12,162 nt of DNA from JBOHHM01 sp050725495. GTDB taxonomy: Bacteria; Pseudomonadota; Gammaproteobacteria; Burkholderiales; Burkholderiaceae_C. Numbering within the stretch: the stretch's first letter is position 1; every line of letters starts with the position of its first letter. Location of the stretch: the NCBI GenBank assembly GCA_050725495.1, contig JBOHHM010000092.1, positions 1-12,162 of the forward strand, written 5' to 3'. Position numbers and translations under genes: made by a program. Shown in pieces: positions 1-6,116 of this stretch. The notes under the pieces are model-generated. The model did no database searches. It was not told the DNA's origin and saw only the letters and a list, made by a program, of their open reading frames with translations.

Positions 1-2
1 AC

Positions 3-839
3 CTGATCGAGTCCGACGTGGACAAGGCCGCCGGCGCGCTGCTGCGCCTGGCCGAGCGCCATGCGGCCACGCCCATGCTGGCGCGCACGCTGATGCAGCC
101 GGCCTCGGTGACCAGCTTCGGCCTCAAATGCGCCGGCTGGGCCGCACCGCTGGTGCGCAGCCTGCAGCGCCTGCGCGGAACGACCCGCGACGCCCTGAAA
201 GTGCAGCTTGGCGGCGCGGTGGGCACGCTGGCCCAAATGAAGGACAGGGGGTCGGAGGTGATCCGCCTGATGGCGCAGGAACTGAAGCTGGGCGAGCCGC
301 TCGCCACCTGGCACACCCAGCGCGACGAATGGGTGGCGCTGGGCTGCGAGCTGGGCCTGCTGGTGGGCGGCCTGGGCAAGATCGCCAAGGACATTGCGCT
401 GCTGGGCCAGTACGAAGTGGGCGAGGTGGCTGAGCCCGCCGAGCCGGGCCGGGGCGGATCGTCTGCCATGCCGCACAAGCGCAACCCCGTGGCGTCGATG
501 GTGGCGCTGGCCGCTGCCCTGCGAGCGCCGCAGCGCGTGGCCACCCTGCTGGCCGCGATGCCGCAGGAGCATGAGCGTGCCTTGGGCGCCTGGCAGGCCG
601 AGCTGGCCGAGTGGCCGCAGCTGCTGATGTCGGCGCATGGCAGCGCGCGTTCCATGGCCTTGGCCTTGCAGGGCCTGCAGGTCGATGCGAAGCGCATGCG
701 TGCGAACCTCGACGCGCTGTATGCCGTGCTGCCCAAGGACGCGGCCGACGAGTGGTTCAACCCCGAACTGGCGCAGCATGCGCAGCAACTGACCCTGACG
801 CAGGTGGCAGCGTTGCGCGAACTGAAAGAGAAAGCGTGA
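3..839 (+). CDS. pcaB: 3-carboxy-cis,cis-muconate cycloisomerase, C-terminal part (5' end outside window)
   Basis: This enzyme cyclises 3-carboxy-cis,cis-muconate to 4-carboxymuconolactone in the protocatechuate branch of the beta-ketoadipate pathway, in the cytoplasm. The frame is open from the left edge, so the start lies outside; about 278 residues are visible, against roughly 450 for the whole family member. The fumarase/aspartase superfamily signature GSSAMPHKRNP is at 456-488, and the segment RTLMQPASVTSFGLKCAGW near the visible N-terminus is typical of PcaB rather than of adenylosuccinate or argininosuccinate lyase. The stop TGA (837-839) sits inside the Shine-Dalgarno region of pcaC, ten bases before its ATG, so the two are co-transcribed and probably translationally coupled. 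No frameshift is seen. The identification is strong because the family signature and the pcaC and pcaD neighbours agree. Confidence 0.95.
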   Translation: MIESDVDKAAGALLRLAERHAATPMLARTLMQPASVTSFGLKCAGWAAPLVRSLQRLRGTTRDALKVQLGGAVGTLAQMKDRGSEVIRLMAQELKLGEPLATWHTQRDEWVALGCELGLLVGGLGKIAKDIALLGQYEVGEVAEPAEPGRGGSSAMPHKRNPVASMVALAAALRAPQRVATLLAAMPQEHERALGAWQAELAEWPQLLMSAHGSARSMALALQGLQVDAKRMRANLDALYAVLPKDAADEWFNPELAQHAQQLTLTQVAALRELKEKA

Positions 840-849
840 GGAAACCGCG

Positions 850-1260
850 ATGAACGATGCGAAAACCGATTACGACAAGGGCATGGTCAACCGCCGCCGC
901 GTGCTGGGCGACACCTGGGTCGACAAGGCCCAGGCCAACACCAATGAGTTCAATGCCGAGTTCCAGAACCTCATCACGCGCTATGCGTGGAACGAGATCT
1001 GGGGCCGCGAGGCCTTGGGCGACAAAACGCGGCGGCTGATGGTCCTGTCCATGCTGCTGGGCGTCAAGAGCTACGAGGAGTTCGCGATGCATGTGCGCGC
1101 CGCGCTCGACGGCCCGCCCGAGTCGCGCCTGACCCCCGACGACATCAAGGAGGTCGTCATGATGTCGGCCATTTACTGCGGTGTGCCCACGGCCAACCAC
1201 GCGTTCGGCGTGGCGGCCGGCATCTTGCGCGAACAGGGCTTGCTGCCGCCCAAGGCCTGA
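850..1260 (+). CDS. pcaC: 4-carboxymuconolactone decarboxylase
   Basis: A 136-residue cytoplasmic protein that decarboxylates 4-carboxymuconolactone to 3-oxoadipate enol-lactone, the step after PcaB. The sequence has the usual PcaC form: an N-terminal YDKGMVNRRRVLGDTWVDKA, a central YAWNEIWGREALGDKTRRL, and the CMD-domain end YCGVPTANHAFGVA, near residues 113-126. Length matches stand-alone PcaC (about 130 residues), so it is not the PcaCD or PcaL fusion found in some bacteria; PcaD is a separate gene further on. The ATG at 850 follows GAGGAAA at good spacing. It is followed by a 195-base gap before the next gene, with a small hairpin at 1289-1306. Confidence 0.95.
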   Translation: MNDAKTDYDKGMVNRRRVLGDTWVDKAQANTNEFNAEFQNLITRYAWNEIWGREALGDKTRRLMVLSMLLGVKSYEEFAMHVRAALDGPPESRLTPDDIKEVVMMSAIYCGVPTANHAFGVAAGILREQGLLPPKA

Positions 1261-1288
1261 GGCCGCGCGCCATGCCCAGCTGCCGCTA

Positions 1289-1306
1289 CTCGGACACCGT
1301 TCCGAG
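1289..1306. other. Perfect 6-bp hairpin downstream of pcaC
   Basis: CTCGGA and TCCGAG face each other across a six-base loop (CACCGT), 28 bases after the pcaC stop. No T-run follows, so it is not a classic intrinsic terminator. It may be an mRNA 3' stabiliser or a weak attenuator between pcaC and the oxidoreductase gene. The rest of the 1261-1455 gap holds no promoter that I can defend: a TTGACG at 1327-1332 has no matching -10. Confidence 0.35.
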
Positions 1307-1455
1307 CGAGTGAGGTGCAGCCCTGTTTGACGTCGACCGATAGGCCAGCCTGCCGTTGGGCGGCGAGACCTGAGAACCGTTGCCAAACGCTGACTCTTCA
1401 CGACTTTCAGCATGACATGGAGCCACCGTATGACATCCCCATGGGAGCAAGCAAC

Positions 1456-2505
1456 ATGAAGACTTTGAACATTGCCGTCGCGGGTGCCGGCCTGATCGGT
1501 CGCCGCCATGTGGAGCTGCTACAGGCCTCGGCGCGCACCCGGCTCAATGCCGTGGTGGACCCCAGCGATGCAGCGAAGGAATTTGCAGCGCGGCATCAGG
1601 TGCCGCACTTTGACAGCCTGCAAGCCTTGTTCGCGGCGCAACAGCCCGATGGCGTGATCCTGGCCACGCCCAACCAGCTGCATGTGAGCGGTGCGCTGGC
1701 TTGCGCTGCGAACGCCGTGCCCGCCTTGATCGAAAAGCCCGTGGCCGATTCGCTGCACGAGGGCCAGCGACTGGTACAGGCGCTCGCAACGGTGGGCGTG
1801 CCGATGCTGGTGGGGCACCACCGCCGCCACAGCGCCGTCCTGCGGGCCGCCCGCGAGGTGATTCAGAGCGGCCGGCTCGGGCGGCTGGTCAGCGTGATGG
1901 GCAGCGCCCAGTTCTACAAGCCCGACGCCTATTTCGAGGGCGGTCCCTGGCGCAAGGAAAAGGGCGGCGGCCCGGTGCTGATCAACCTGATTCACGAGGT
2001 GGACAACCTGCGCGTGCTCTGCGGCGACGTGGTGGCGGTGCAGGCCATGGCCTCCAATGCCATGCGCGGCTTCGCGGTCGAAGATACGGTGGTGGTCAAC
2101 CTGCGATTTGCCAGCGGGGCGCTGGGCTCGTTCACCCTGTCGGACACGGCGGCCAGCCCGCGCAGCTGGGAGCAGACCTCGGGCGAGAACGCCGACTACC
2201 CGCGCCACGACACCGAGGACTGCTATTTTGTGGCCGGCACCCAGGGTTCGCTGGCCGTGCCCACGCTGCGCAGCTGGACCTATGCGGGCGAAAAAAGCTG
2301 GTGGCAACCGTTCGAGTTTTCGACGCAGGCGCTGCCGCAGGTCGATCCGCTGGCGGCCCAGCTCGAGCACTTCTGCGATGTGATCGAACGCCGGGCCGAG
2401 CCCTTGGTGACACCTGCCGAGGCTCTGGAAAGCCTGCGCGTCGTGGAGGCGGTGCGGCGCGCCATGGCCAGCGGCGCTCTGGTGGCCCTCAGCGAGGTGA
2501 GCTGA
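1456..2505 (+). CDS. Gfo/Idh/MocA-family NAD(P)-dependent oxidoreductase, substrate unknown
   Basis: A 349-residue dehydrogenase of the glucose-fructose oxidoreductase/inositol dehydrogenase/MocA family. The Rossmann motif AVAGAGLIGRRH is at about residues 7-18, and the family's catalytic-lysine motif appears as IEKP near residue 95. The C-terminal sheet domain begins around GGGPVLINLIHEVDNLRVL, where the family usually places its catalytic His. The frame stays open upstream to 1315, but the ATG at 1456 has GGGAG at 1443-1447 with 8-base spacing and starts directly before the Rossmann strand; ATG 1441 is the only close alternative. Family members oxidise sugars, cyclitols and hydroxy acids. 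Its place between pcaC and pcaD suggests a peripheral oxidation feeding protocatechuate or the quinate/shikimate route, but no step of the core pathway needs it. LigC-type carboxyhydroxymuconate semialdehyde dehydrogenase belongs to the same superfamily and is an alternative. The family call is secure; the substrate is not. Confidence 0.85.
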   Translation: MKTLNIAVAGAGLIGRRHVELLQASARTRLNAVVDPSDAAKEFAARHQVPHFDSLQALFAAQQPDGVILATPNQLHVSGALACAANAVPALIEKPVADSLHEGQRLVQALATVGVPMLVGHHRRHSAVLRAAREVIQSGRLGRLVSVMGSAQFYKPDAYFEGGPWRKEKGGGPVLINLIHEVDNLRVLCGDVVAVQAMASNAMRGFAVEDTVVVNLRFASGALGSFTLSDTAASPRSWEQTSGENADYPRHDTEDCYFVAGTQGSLAVPTLRSWTYAGEKSWWQPFEFSTQALPQVDPLAAQLEHFCDVIERRAEPLVTPAEALESLRVVEAVRRAMASGALVALSEVS

Positions 2506-2584
2506 AGCGCCGGCTTCGGCCTGAAACGCGCTTTCTGAAGGCACAATCCATGCACCTGATTCAACCGATACCCGAGGAACGGGA

Positions 2585-3358
2585 ATGCCGAAATTGAATT
2601 TCATCAAGCAGGGCCAGGGCCCGGTGGTCGTGCTCAGCCATGCGCTGGGCTGCGACATCAGCATGTGGGACGGCGTGGCCGCCGCGCTGCAGGCACGCTA
2701 CACCGTGCTGCGCTACGACCACCGCGGGCATGGCCAATCCGAGGTGGTGCCGGGGCCGTACACCATGGACCTGCTGGCCGATGATGCTGCTGCGCTGATC
2801 CAGGCCCAGGTGGCTGGCCCTGTGCATTTTGTCGGGCTCTCGCTGGGCGGCATGACAGCGCAAGCACTGGCGGCGCGCTACCCGCAGCTCGTGAGCAGCA
2901 TCGTGATTGCCAATTCGGCCAGCTACTACGACGATGACGCCCAAGCCATGTGGCGGGCCCGCGTGCAGACCGTGCTGGGGCAGGGCATGGCTGCGATTGC
3001 CGACGGCGCCCTGCAACGCTGGTTCACGCCCGAATTCCGTGCCGATGTCGCCGGCGGTGGGGCTGCCCGGGTGGCGGCGCTGCGCGAGCGCCTCGAGGCG
3101 GTGGATGCCAAGGCTTATGCAGCCAGCTGCGAGGCAGTGGCCGGCATTGACTTCCGGGCCAGCAACCCCCGGCTGACCTGCCCCGCGCTGGTCATTGCCG
3201 GCACGCGCGACGAAGCCACGCCCGTGGCGATGTCGCAGGCGATGGCACAGGCCATTCCCGGGGCCCGGCTGCACACGCTCGATGCCGCGCACCTGAGCGC
3301 GGTCGAGCAGCCCATGGCATTTGCCAGCCTTGTCACCGAGTTTCTGGAATCCCTATGA
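2585..3358 (+). CDS. pcaD: 3-oxoadipate enol-lactonase
   Basis: A 257-residue alpha/beta hydrolase that opens 3-oxoadipate enol-lactone to 3-oxoadipate in the cytoplasm. The oxyanion-loop motif SHALGCD lies at residues 18-24, the nucleophile elbow GLSLGG at 84-89 (Ser86), the acid in AGTRDEATP (Asp209) and the catalytic His in DAAHLS (His236). The order and the length fit PcaD. The ATG at 2585 follows GAGGAAC at about 5-base spacing. A 79-base gap separates it from the oxidoreductase gene; its own stop overlaps the next gene's start as ATGA, so it should be coupled to aroQ. Many alpha/beta hydrolases look alike, but with PcaB and PcaC upstream the assignment is strong. Confidence 0.92.
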   Translation: MPKLNFIKQGQGPVVVLSHALGCDISMWDGVAAALQARYTVLRYDHRGHGQSEVVPGPYTMDLLADDAAALIQAQVAGPVHFVGLSLGGMTAQALAARYPQLVSSIVIANSASYYDDDAQAMWRARVQTVLGQGMAAIADGALQRWFTPEFRADVAGGGAARVAALRERLEAVDAKAYAASCEAVAGIDFRASNPRLTCPALVIAGTRDEATPVAMSQAMAQAIPGARLHTLDAAHLSAVEQPMAFASLVTEFLESL

Positions 3359-3798
3359 AAACCGTCCTCATTCTGAACGGCCCCAACCTGAACCTGCTGG
3401 GCACGCGCGAACCGGCCGTCTACGGCTCGGCCACGCTGGCCGATGTCGAAAAGCTCAGTGCCGAGGCCTGTGCCGCTCACGGCTTTCAGCTCGACTTCCG
3501 CCAGAGCAATCACGAAGGCGTGCTGGTCGACTGGATTCACGAGGCCGGGCGGGCGCAGGCGGCGGGCACGCTGGCCGGCGTGATCCTCAATGCCGGTGCC
3601 TACACCCACACCAGCATCGCGCTGCACGATGCGATCAAGGGCACGGGCATCACGCTGATCGAGCTGCACATCAGCAATGTGCATGCGCGCGAGGAATTTC
3701 GCCACCACTCCTATATCTCGCCGGCGGCCAAGGCCGTCATGGCAGGCTTTGGCGTGAAGGGCTATGCGCTGGCGGTTGCCGCGCTGGCGGCCATCTGA
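3355..3798 (+). CDS. aroQ: 3-dehydroquinate dehydratase, type II (canonical copy)
   Basis: A 147-residue type II dehydroquinase, which reversibly dehydrates 3-dehydroquinate to 3-dehydroshikimate. All type II motifs are intact: NGPNLNLLGTREPAVYG at 8-24 with the catalytic Arg18 and Tyr23, QSNHEG at 50-55, NAGAYTHTS at 79-87 (Asn79, His85), ELHISN at 103-108 and Arg112. Its ATG (3355-3357) overlaps the pcaD stop, giving translational coupling to a catabolic operon, which points to use in quinate or shikimate degradation although the same enzyme can serve biosynthesis. A second, more divergent dehydroquinase lies on the other strand about 1.7 kb downstream. An imperfect bidirectional terminator region follows. 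Confidence 0.95.
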   Translation: MKTVLILNGPNLNLLGTREPAVYGSATLADVEKLSAEACAAHGFQLDFRQSNHEGVLVDWIHEAGRAQAAGTLAGVILNAGAYTHTSIALHDAIKGTGITLIELHISNVHAREEFRHHSYISPAAKAVMAGFGVKGYALAVAALAAI

Positions 3799-3826
3799 AC
3801 CCGCGCCACCGGCAACGAGGCGGGTT
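3798..3826 (+). terminator. Possible hairpin terminator after aroQ
   Basis: AACCCGC and GCGGGTT form a perfect 7-bp stem around a 15-base loop starting at the last base of the aroQ stop. In the plus direction it is followed by GAAAAATCC rather than T residues, so it is an imperfect terminator for the pca operon. It may only protect the mRNA end. Confidence 0.4.
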
Positions 3827-3827
3827 G

Positions 3828-3856
3828 AAAAATCCGGCCGAAGGCCAGATGGCCGG
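3828..3856 (-). terminator. Intrinsic terminator of tetR
   Basis: Read on the minus strand, CCGGCC and GGCCGG pair across an 11-base loop that can itself form GGCC-TTC-GGCC, followed at once by ATTTTT. It begins 6 bases after the tetR stop and has the standard stem plus T-run form. It also keeps the minus-strand operon from running into the convergent pca operon. Confidence 0.7.
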
Positions 3857-3861
3857 GATGG

Positions 3862-4542
3862 CTACTTGCGCACGTAGCGCACGACCATTTCGATGATGCT
3901 GTCGCGTCGTGCGCTGATGGCACGGGGGGTGTCGAGGTCGCGCTTGAAAATCAGGGCGAAGGTGTGCCGGTTCGATACGTTGAAGAAACTCAGGGCCGAG
4001 ATCGACATGTGGAGGTCGACCGGGTCGATGTTGGCTCGGAATACGCCGTCGGCCAGCCCCCGCTCGTAGACCTGGCGCACCGCGTCGATGGCCGGGACGT
4101 TCAAGGATTGAATGGTCTTGCTCTGCGCCAGGAACTCGCCACGGTGGATGTTCTCGGTCATCACCAGGCGGATGAAGTCGGGGTTGTCCAACTGGTAGTC
4201 GAAGGTGAAGCCGACCAGCTTGCGCAAGGCATCCTCGGGCGCCAGGTCTTCGAGATGCAGTTCGGTCTCGATGCTGCGGATGCGCCGGTAGGCTGCCTCG
4301 AGGACCGCGATGTACAAGCCCTCCTTGCTGCCGAAGTAGTAGTAGATCATGCGCTTGCTGGTGCGCGTGGCCGCGGCGATCTCGTCGATGCGCGCGCCAC
4401 TCAAGCCCTTGTTCGAGAACTCGGCGGTCGCGACTTCGAGAATCCCGGCCATCGTCCGCTCGGGGTCGTTGGTGCGGCCCGGCGCTGCGGCCGCCCTCTT
4501 TTTGGGCGCCAGGCGTCGCGCAGAATGTACTGGTTCGTTCAT
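3862..4542 (-). CDS. TetR/AcrR-family transcriptional regulator, likely repressor of this cluster
   Basis: A 226-residue regulator. The N-terminal TetR DNA-binding domain runs from about residue 30 to 85 and contains AEFSNKGLSGARIDEIAAAT followed by TSKRMIYYYFGSKEGLY, the classic TetR helix-turn-helix and helix 4. The rest is a helical ligand and dimer domain I cannot place in a subgroup. The ATG at 4542 is chosen: a -10-like TATACT ends 6 bases before it, which would make the message leaderless, and GGAG abuts the ATG with no spacing. The frame extends to an ATG at 4596, with no ribosome site. A palindromic site covers the first codons, and two relatives lie upstream of dctQ, so it probably represses itself and the TRAP-aroQ-aroE operon. 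The effector is likely a quinate/shikimate-type intermediate, by inference from position only. Confidence 0.85.
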   Translation of the reverse strand: MNEPVHSARRLAPKKRAAAAPGRTNDPERTMAGILEVATAEFSNKGLSGARIDEIAAATRTSKRMIYYYFGSKEGLYIAVLEAAYRRIRSIETELHLEDLAPEDALRKLVGFTFDYQLDNPDFIRLVMTENIHRGEFLAQSKTIQSLNVPAIDAVRQVYERGLADGVFRANIDPVDLHMSISALSFFNVSNRHTFALIFKRDLDTPRAISARRDSIIEMVVRYVRK

Positions 4543-4543
4543 C
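4524..4543. promoter_or_regulatory. Candidate TetR operator (site A) over the tetR start
   Basis: The core TGTACTGGTTCGTTCA (plus strand, 4526-4541) shares its layout with sites B and C: a WACT half, a four-base spacer and an AGTW-type half. The minus-strand reading is TGAACG-AACC-AGTACA. It overlaps the tetR ATG and first codons, just downstream of a TATACT -10 element, where a bound repressor would block initiation. The symmetry here is imperfect (5 of 8 arm positions). Confidence 0.55.
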
Positions 4544-4548
4544 TCCAA

Positions 4549-4554
4549 AGTATA
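4549..4554 (-). promoter_or_regulatory. Candidate -10 element of tetR
   Basis: Minus-strand TATACT ends six bases before the tetR ATG, so initiation would fall at or next to the A of the start codon. No convincing -35 hexamer is found 16-18 bases upstream. It suggests a leaderless tetR transcript with site A covering the initially transcribed bases. Confidence 0.4.
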
Positions 4555-4665
4555 GAGGGATGGATGAGCACCGCGGAGCCTGAGGATAGGCGCCATGCAT
4601 CAAGTCGGCTGCTTCATGAGCGGGGCGTTTTGCAGGGGACCGCACCATCCGACAGTCGTGCTTGT

Positions 4666-4682
4666 CGACCCGGTGTGGGTCG
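4666..4682 (-). terminator. Hairpin just after the aroE-like gene
   Basis: CGACCC and GGGTCG form a perfect 6-bp stem with a 5-base loop, starting one base after the stop of the dehydrogenase gene. There is no T-run, so it may weaken read-through into tetR or stabilise the 3' end rather than terminate fully. The remaining 4555-4665 stretch shows nothing recognisable. Confidence 0.35.
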
Positions 4683-4683
4683 C

Positions 4684-5517
4684 TCAATAACTCAACCTCG
4701 CCACCGAGCGAAGCAGCTCGGGCGTGGTGGTGGGAAAGCCGAAGAATTCGAGGTAGGCCGGAATCTGCTCGAACAGCATGTCCGATCCGAGCTGCACGGC
4801 GCAGCCGCGCGCCTGGGCGGCTCGCAGGAAGGCGGTCATTTCCTGCTTCATCACCACTTCGCCGACGAAGGTCGATGGGGCGATGCGCGAGACATCCAGG
4901 GGCAGCGGATCACCTTCGTTCATGCCCATCGGAGTGGCGTTGACCACCAGGTCGCAGCCGGCCGGGTCGTTGGAGCCCGTGCGGACCTCCAGCTGCGGGT
5001 AATGCTTGAGCAGGCGGGCCCCCAGGGCCTGGGCCGAGGCCGCGGTGACGTCGTACAGGCTGATGGCGGCAATGCCCGCGGCCGCCAGCGACGCGGCAAT
5101 CGCCGAGCCCACGCCGCCGCTGCCCACCACCAGCACGCGCTTGCCGGCCAAGTCCAGGCCCTTGCGCCGCACGCCGCGCACGAAGCCTTCGCCGTCGAAC
5201 ATGTCGCCCTGCAGGCGGCCGTCCGCGCTGCGGCGCACGGCGTTGCAGGAGCCGGCGATCTCCACCGTGGGCGTGAGTTCGTCGAGCAGGCCGACCGTGG
5301 TCACCTTGTGCGGCATGGTGATCAGCGCGCCGCCGATGTTGGTGAGCTGGAACACCGAGCGCAGGAACGCCGGATAGTCTTGCGCCTTGCAGCCCATGGG
5401 CACGACCACGGCGTCGATGCCGGCCTGCTCGAAGTAGGGGTTGTAGATCATCGGCGACTTGAAGGCGTGCGTGGGGTAGCCGATGTGGGCGATGAGCGAT
5501 GTCGTGCCGCGGATCAT
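4684..5517 (-). CDS. Shikimate/quinate dehydrogenase-like enzyme (AroE superfamily), probably catabolic
   Basis: A 277-residue member of the shikimate dehydrogenase superfamily. The catalytic Lys/Asp pair is present: TMPHK (Lys71) and DMFDG (Asp108), with GSCNAVRR supplying the substrate Asn92. The nucleotide-binding loop VVGSGGVGSA is at 130-139. It departs from biosynthetic AroE: the usual HSxSP motif reads HAFKSP, the NTDG motif reads MFDG, and the strand after the glycine loop ends in LYDV with an acid at Asp156 where NADP enzymes carry the basic NRT motif. An acid there is known to favour NAD, as in YdiB-like and Corynebacterium quinate/shikimate dehydrogenases. The ATG at 5517 follows AGGAG with 7-base spacing, 14 bases after aroQ2. 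With TRAP and dehydroquinase genes in the same operon, oxidation of quinate or shikimate is the likely role; this is inference from residues and context. Confidence 0.85.
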   Translation of the reverse strand: MIRGTTSLIAHIGYPTHAFKSPMIYNPYFEQAGIDAVVVPMGCKAQDYPAFLRSVFQLTNIGGALITMPHKVTTVGLLDELTPTVEIAGSCNAVRRSADGRLQGDMFDGEGFVRGVRRKGLDLAGKRVLVVGSGGVGSAIAASLAAAGIAAISLYDVTAASAQALGARLLKHYPQLEVRTGSNDPAGCDLVVNATPMGMNEGDPLPLDVSRIAPSTFVGEVVMKQEMTAFLRAAQARGCAVQLGSDMLFEQIPAYLEFFGFPTTTPELLRSVARLSY

Positions 5518-5531
5518 GAGGGGTCTCCTGA

Positions 5532-5981
5532 TCAGGCTTTCTTCGATGCCTTCGCGGCCGGGACGCCGGCGCGCAGGGCGAGCAGGTAGCTGTCGGCACC
5601 GAAGCCGCAAATCTGGCCCTTGACGATCTCGGCGAACACCGACACGTGGCGGAAGGCCTCGCGGGCGTGGATGTTGGACATGTGCAGCTCGACGATGGGG
5701 CAGGTCAGGATGGCCAGCGCATCGCGGATGCCGTAGCTGTAATGGGTCCAGGCGCCGGCGTTGATCAGCACCGCGTCGACCTGGTCGAAGAAGCCCTGGT
5801 GGATGCGCTCGCACATCTGGCTTTCGCTGTTGGTCTGGAAGCACTCCACTTCGGCGCCGAGCTCCTCGCCCAAAGCCTGCAGGCCGGCGTTGATCTCGTC
5901 GAGCGTGATCGTGCCGTATTGCACGGGATCGCGCCGGCCGAACATGTTGTGGTTGATGCCGTGGAGCATGAGGACTTTCAT
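5532..5981 (-). CDS. 3-dehydroquinate dehydratase, type II, divergent second copy
   Basis: A 149-residue type II dehydroquinase. The catalytic residues remain: Arg in GRRDP (16-17), Tyr22, the NAGAWTH motif with Asn74 and His80, ELHMSN (98-103, His100) and Arg107. The surrounding motifs differ from the canonical copy at 3355: NGPNLNLLG has become HGINHNMFG, and SNHEG has become TNSES. That divergence and its operon (TRAP transporter, then NAD-type dehydrogenase) suggest a catabolic dehydroquinase or a relative acting on a similar cyclic acid. The ATG at 5981 starts the first strand; only a weak AAAGAA precedes it. The frame stays open upstream, but that part is not dehydroquinase-like and lies over an intergenic hairpin. 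Confidence 0.88.
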   Translation of the reverse strand: MKVLMLHGINHNMFGRRDPVQYGTITLDEINAGLQALGEELGAEVECFQTNSESQMCERIHQGFFDQVDAVLINAGAWTHYSYGIRDALAILTCPIVELHMSNIHAREAFRHVSVFAEIVKGQICGFGADSYLLALRAGVPAAKASKKA

Positions 5982-6076
5982 GGGGTTCTTTGCGTGATCT
6001 TCTGTTCTGTGGGGCGGAGGTACTGGGCCGACAGCGCGGCGACAGGGGAGGGGGCATTCGCAACGAGGAAGAAGCT

Positions 6077-6104
6077 CACCCGCGCGGACCGGCCGCGGCG
6101 GGTG
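6077..6104. other. Strong GC-rich hairpin between dctP and aroQ2
   Basis: CACCCGC and GCGGGTG pair perfectly around a 14-base GC-rich loop, 12 bases after the dctP stop. No T-run follows on the minus strand. It could hold back 3' exonucleases or partly attenuate transcription into aroQ2. The 135-base gap (5982-6116) shows no clear promoter. Confidence 0.5.
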
Positions 6105-6116
6105 CGCGCAAGGCAA

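Noticed and set aside
1327..1360. TTGACG as a -35 box for the oxidoreductase gene
   Set aside because: No AT-rich -10 lies at 16-18 bases downstream; the region there is GC-rich.
1315..1455. N-terminal extension of the Gfo/Idh/MocA protein
   Set aside because: The added 47 residues have no Rossmann-fold character, and the ATG at 1456 has a good Shine-Dalgarno directly before the NAD-binding strand.
4543..4596. Upstream start of tetR at 4596
   Set aside because: No ribosome site, and the extra 18 residues are not typical of a TetR N-terminus and would span the -10-like element. It is kept only as an alternative.
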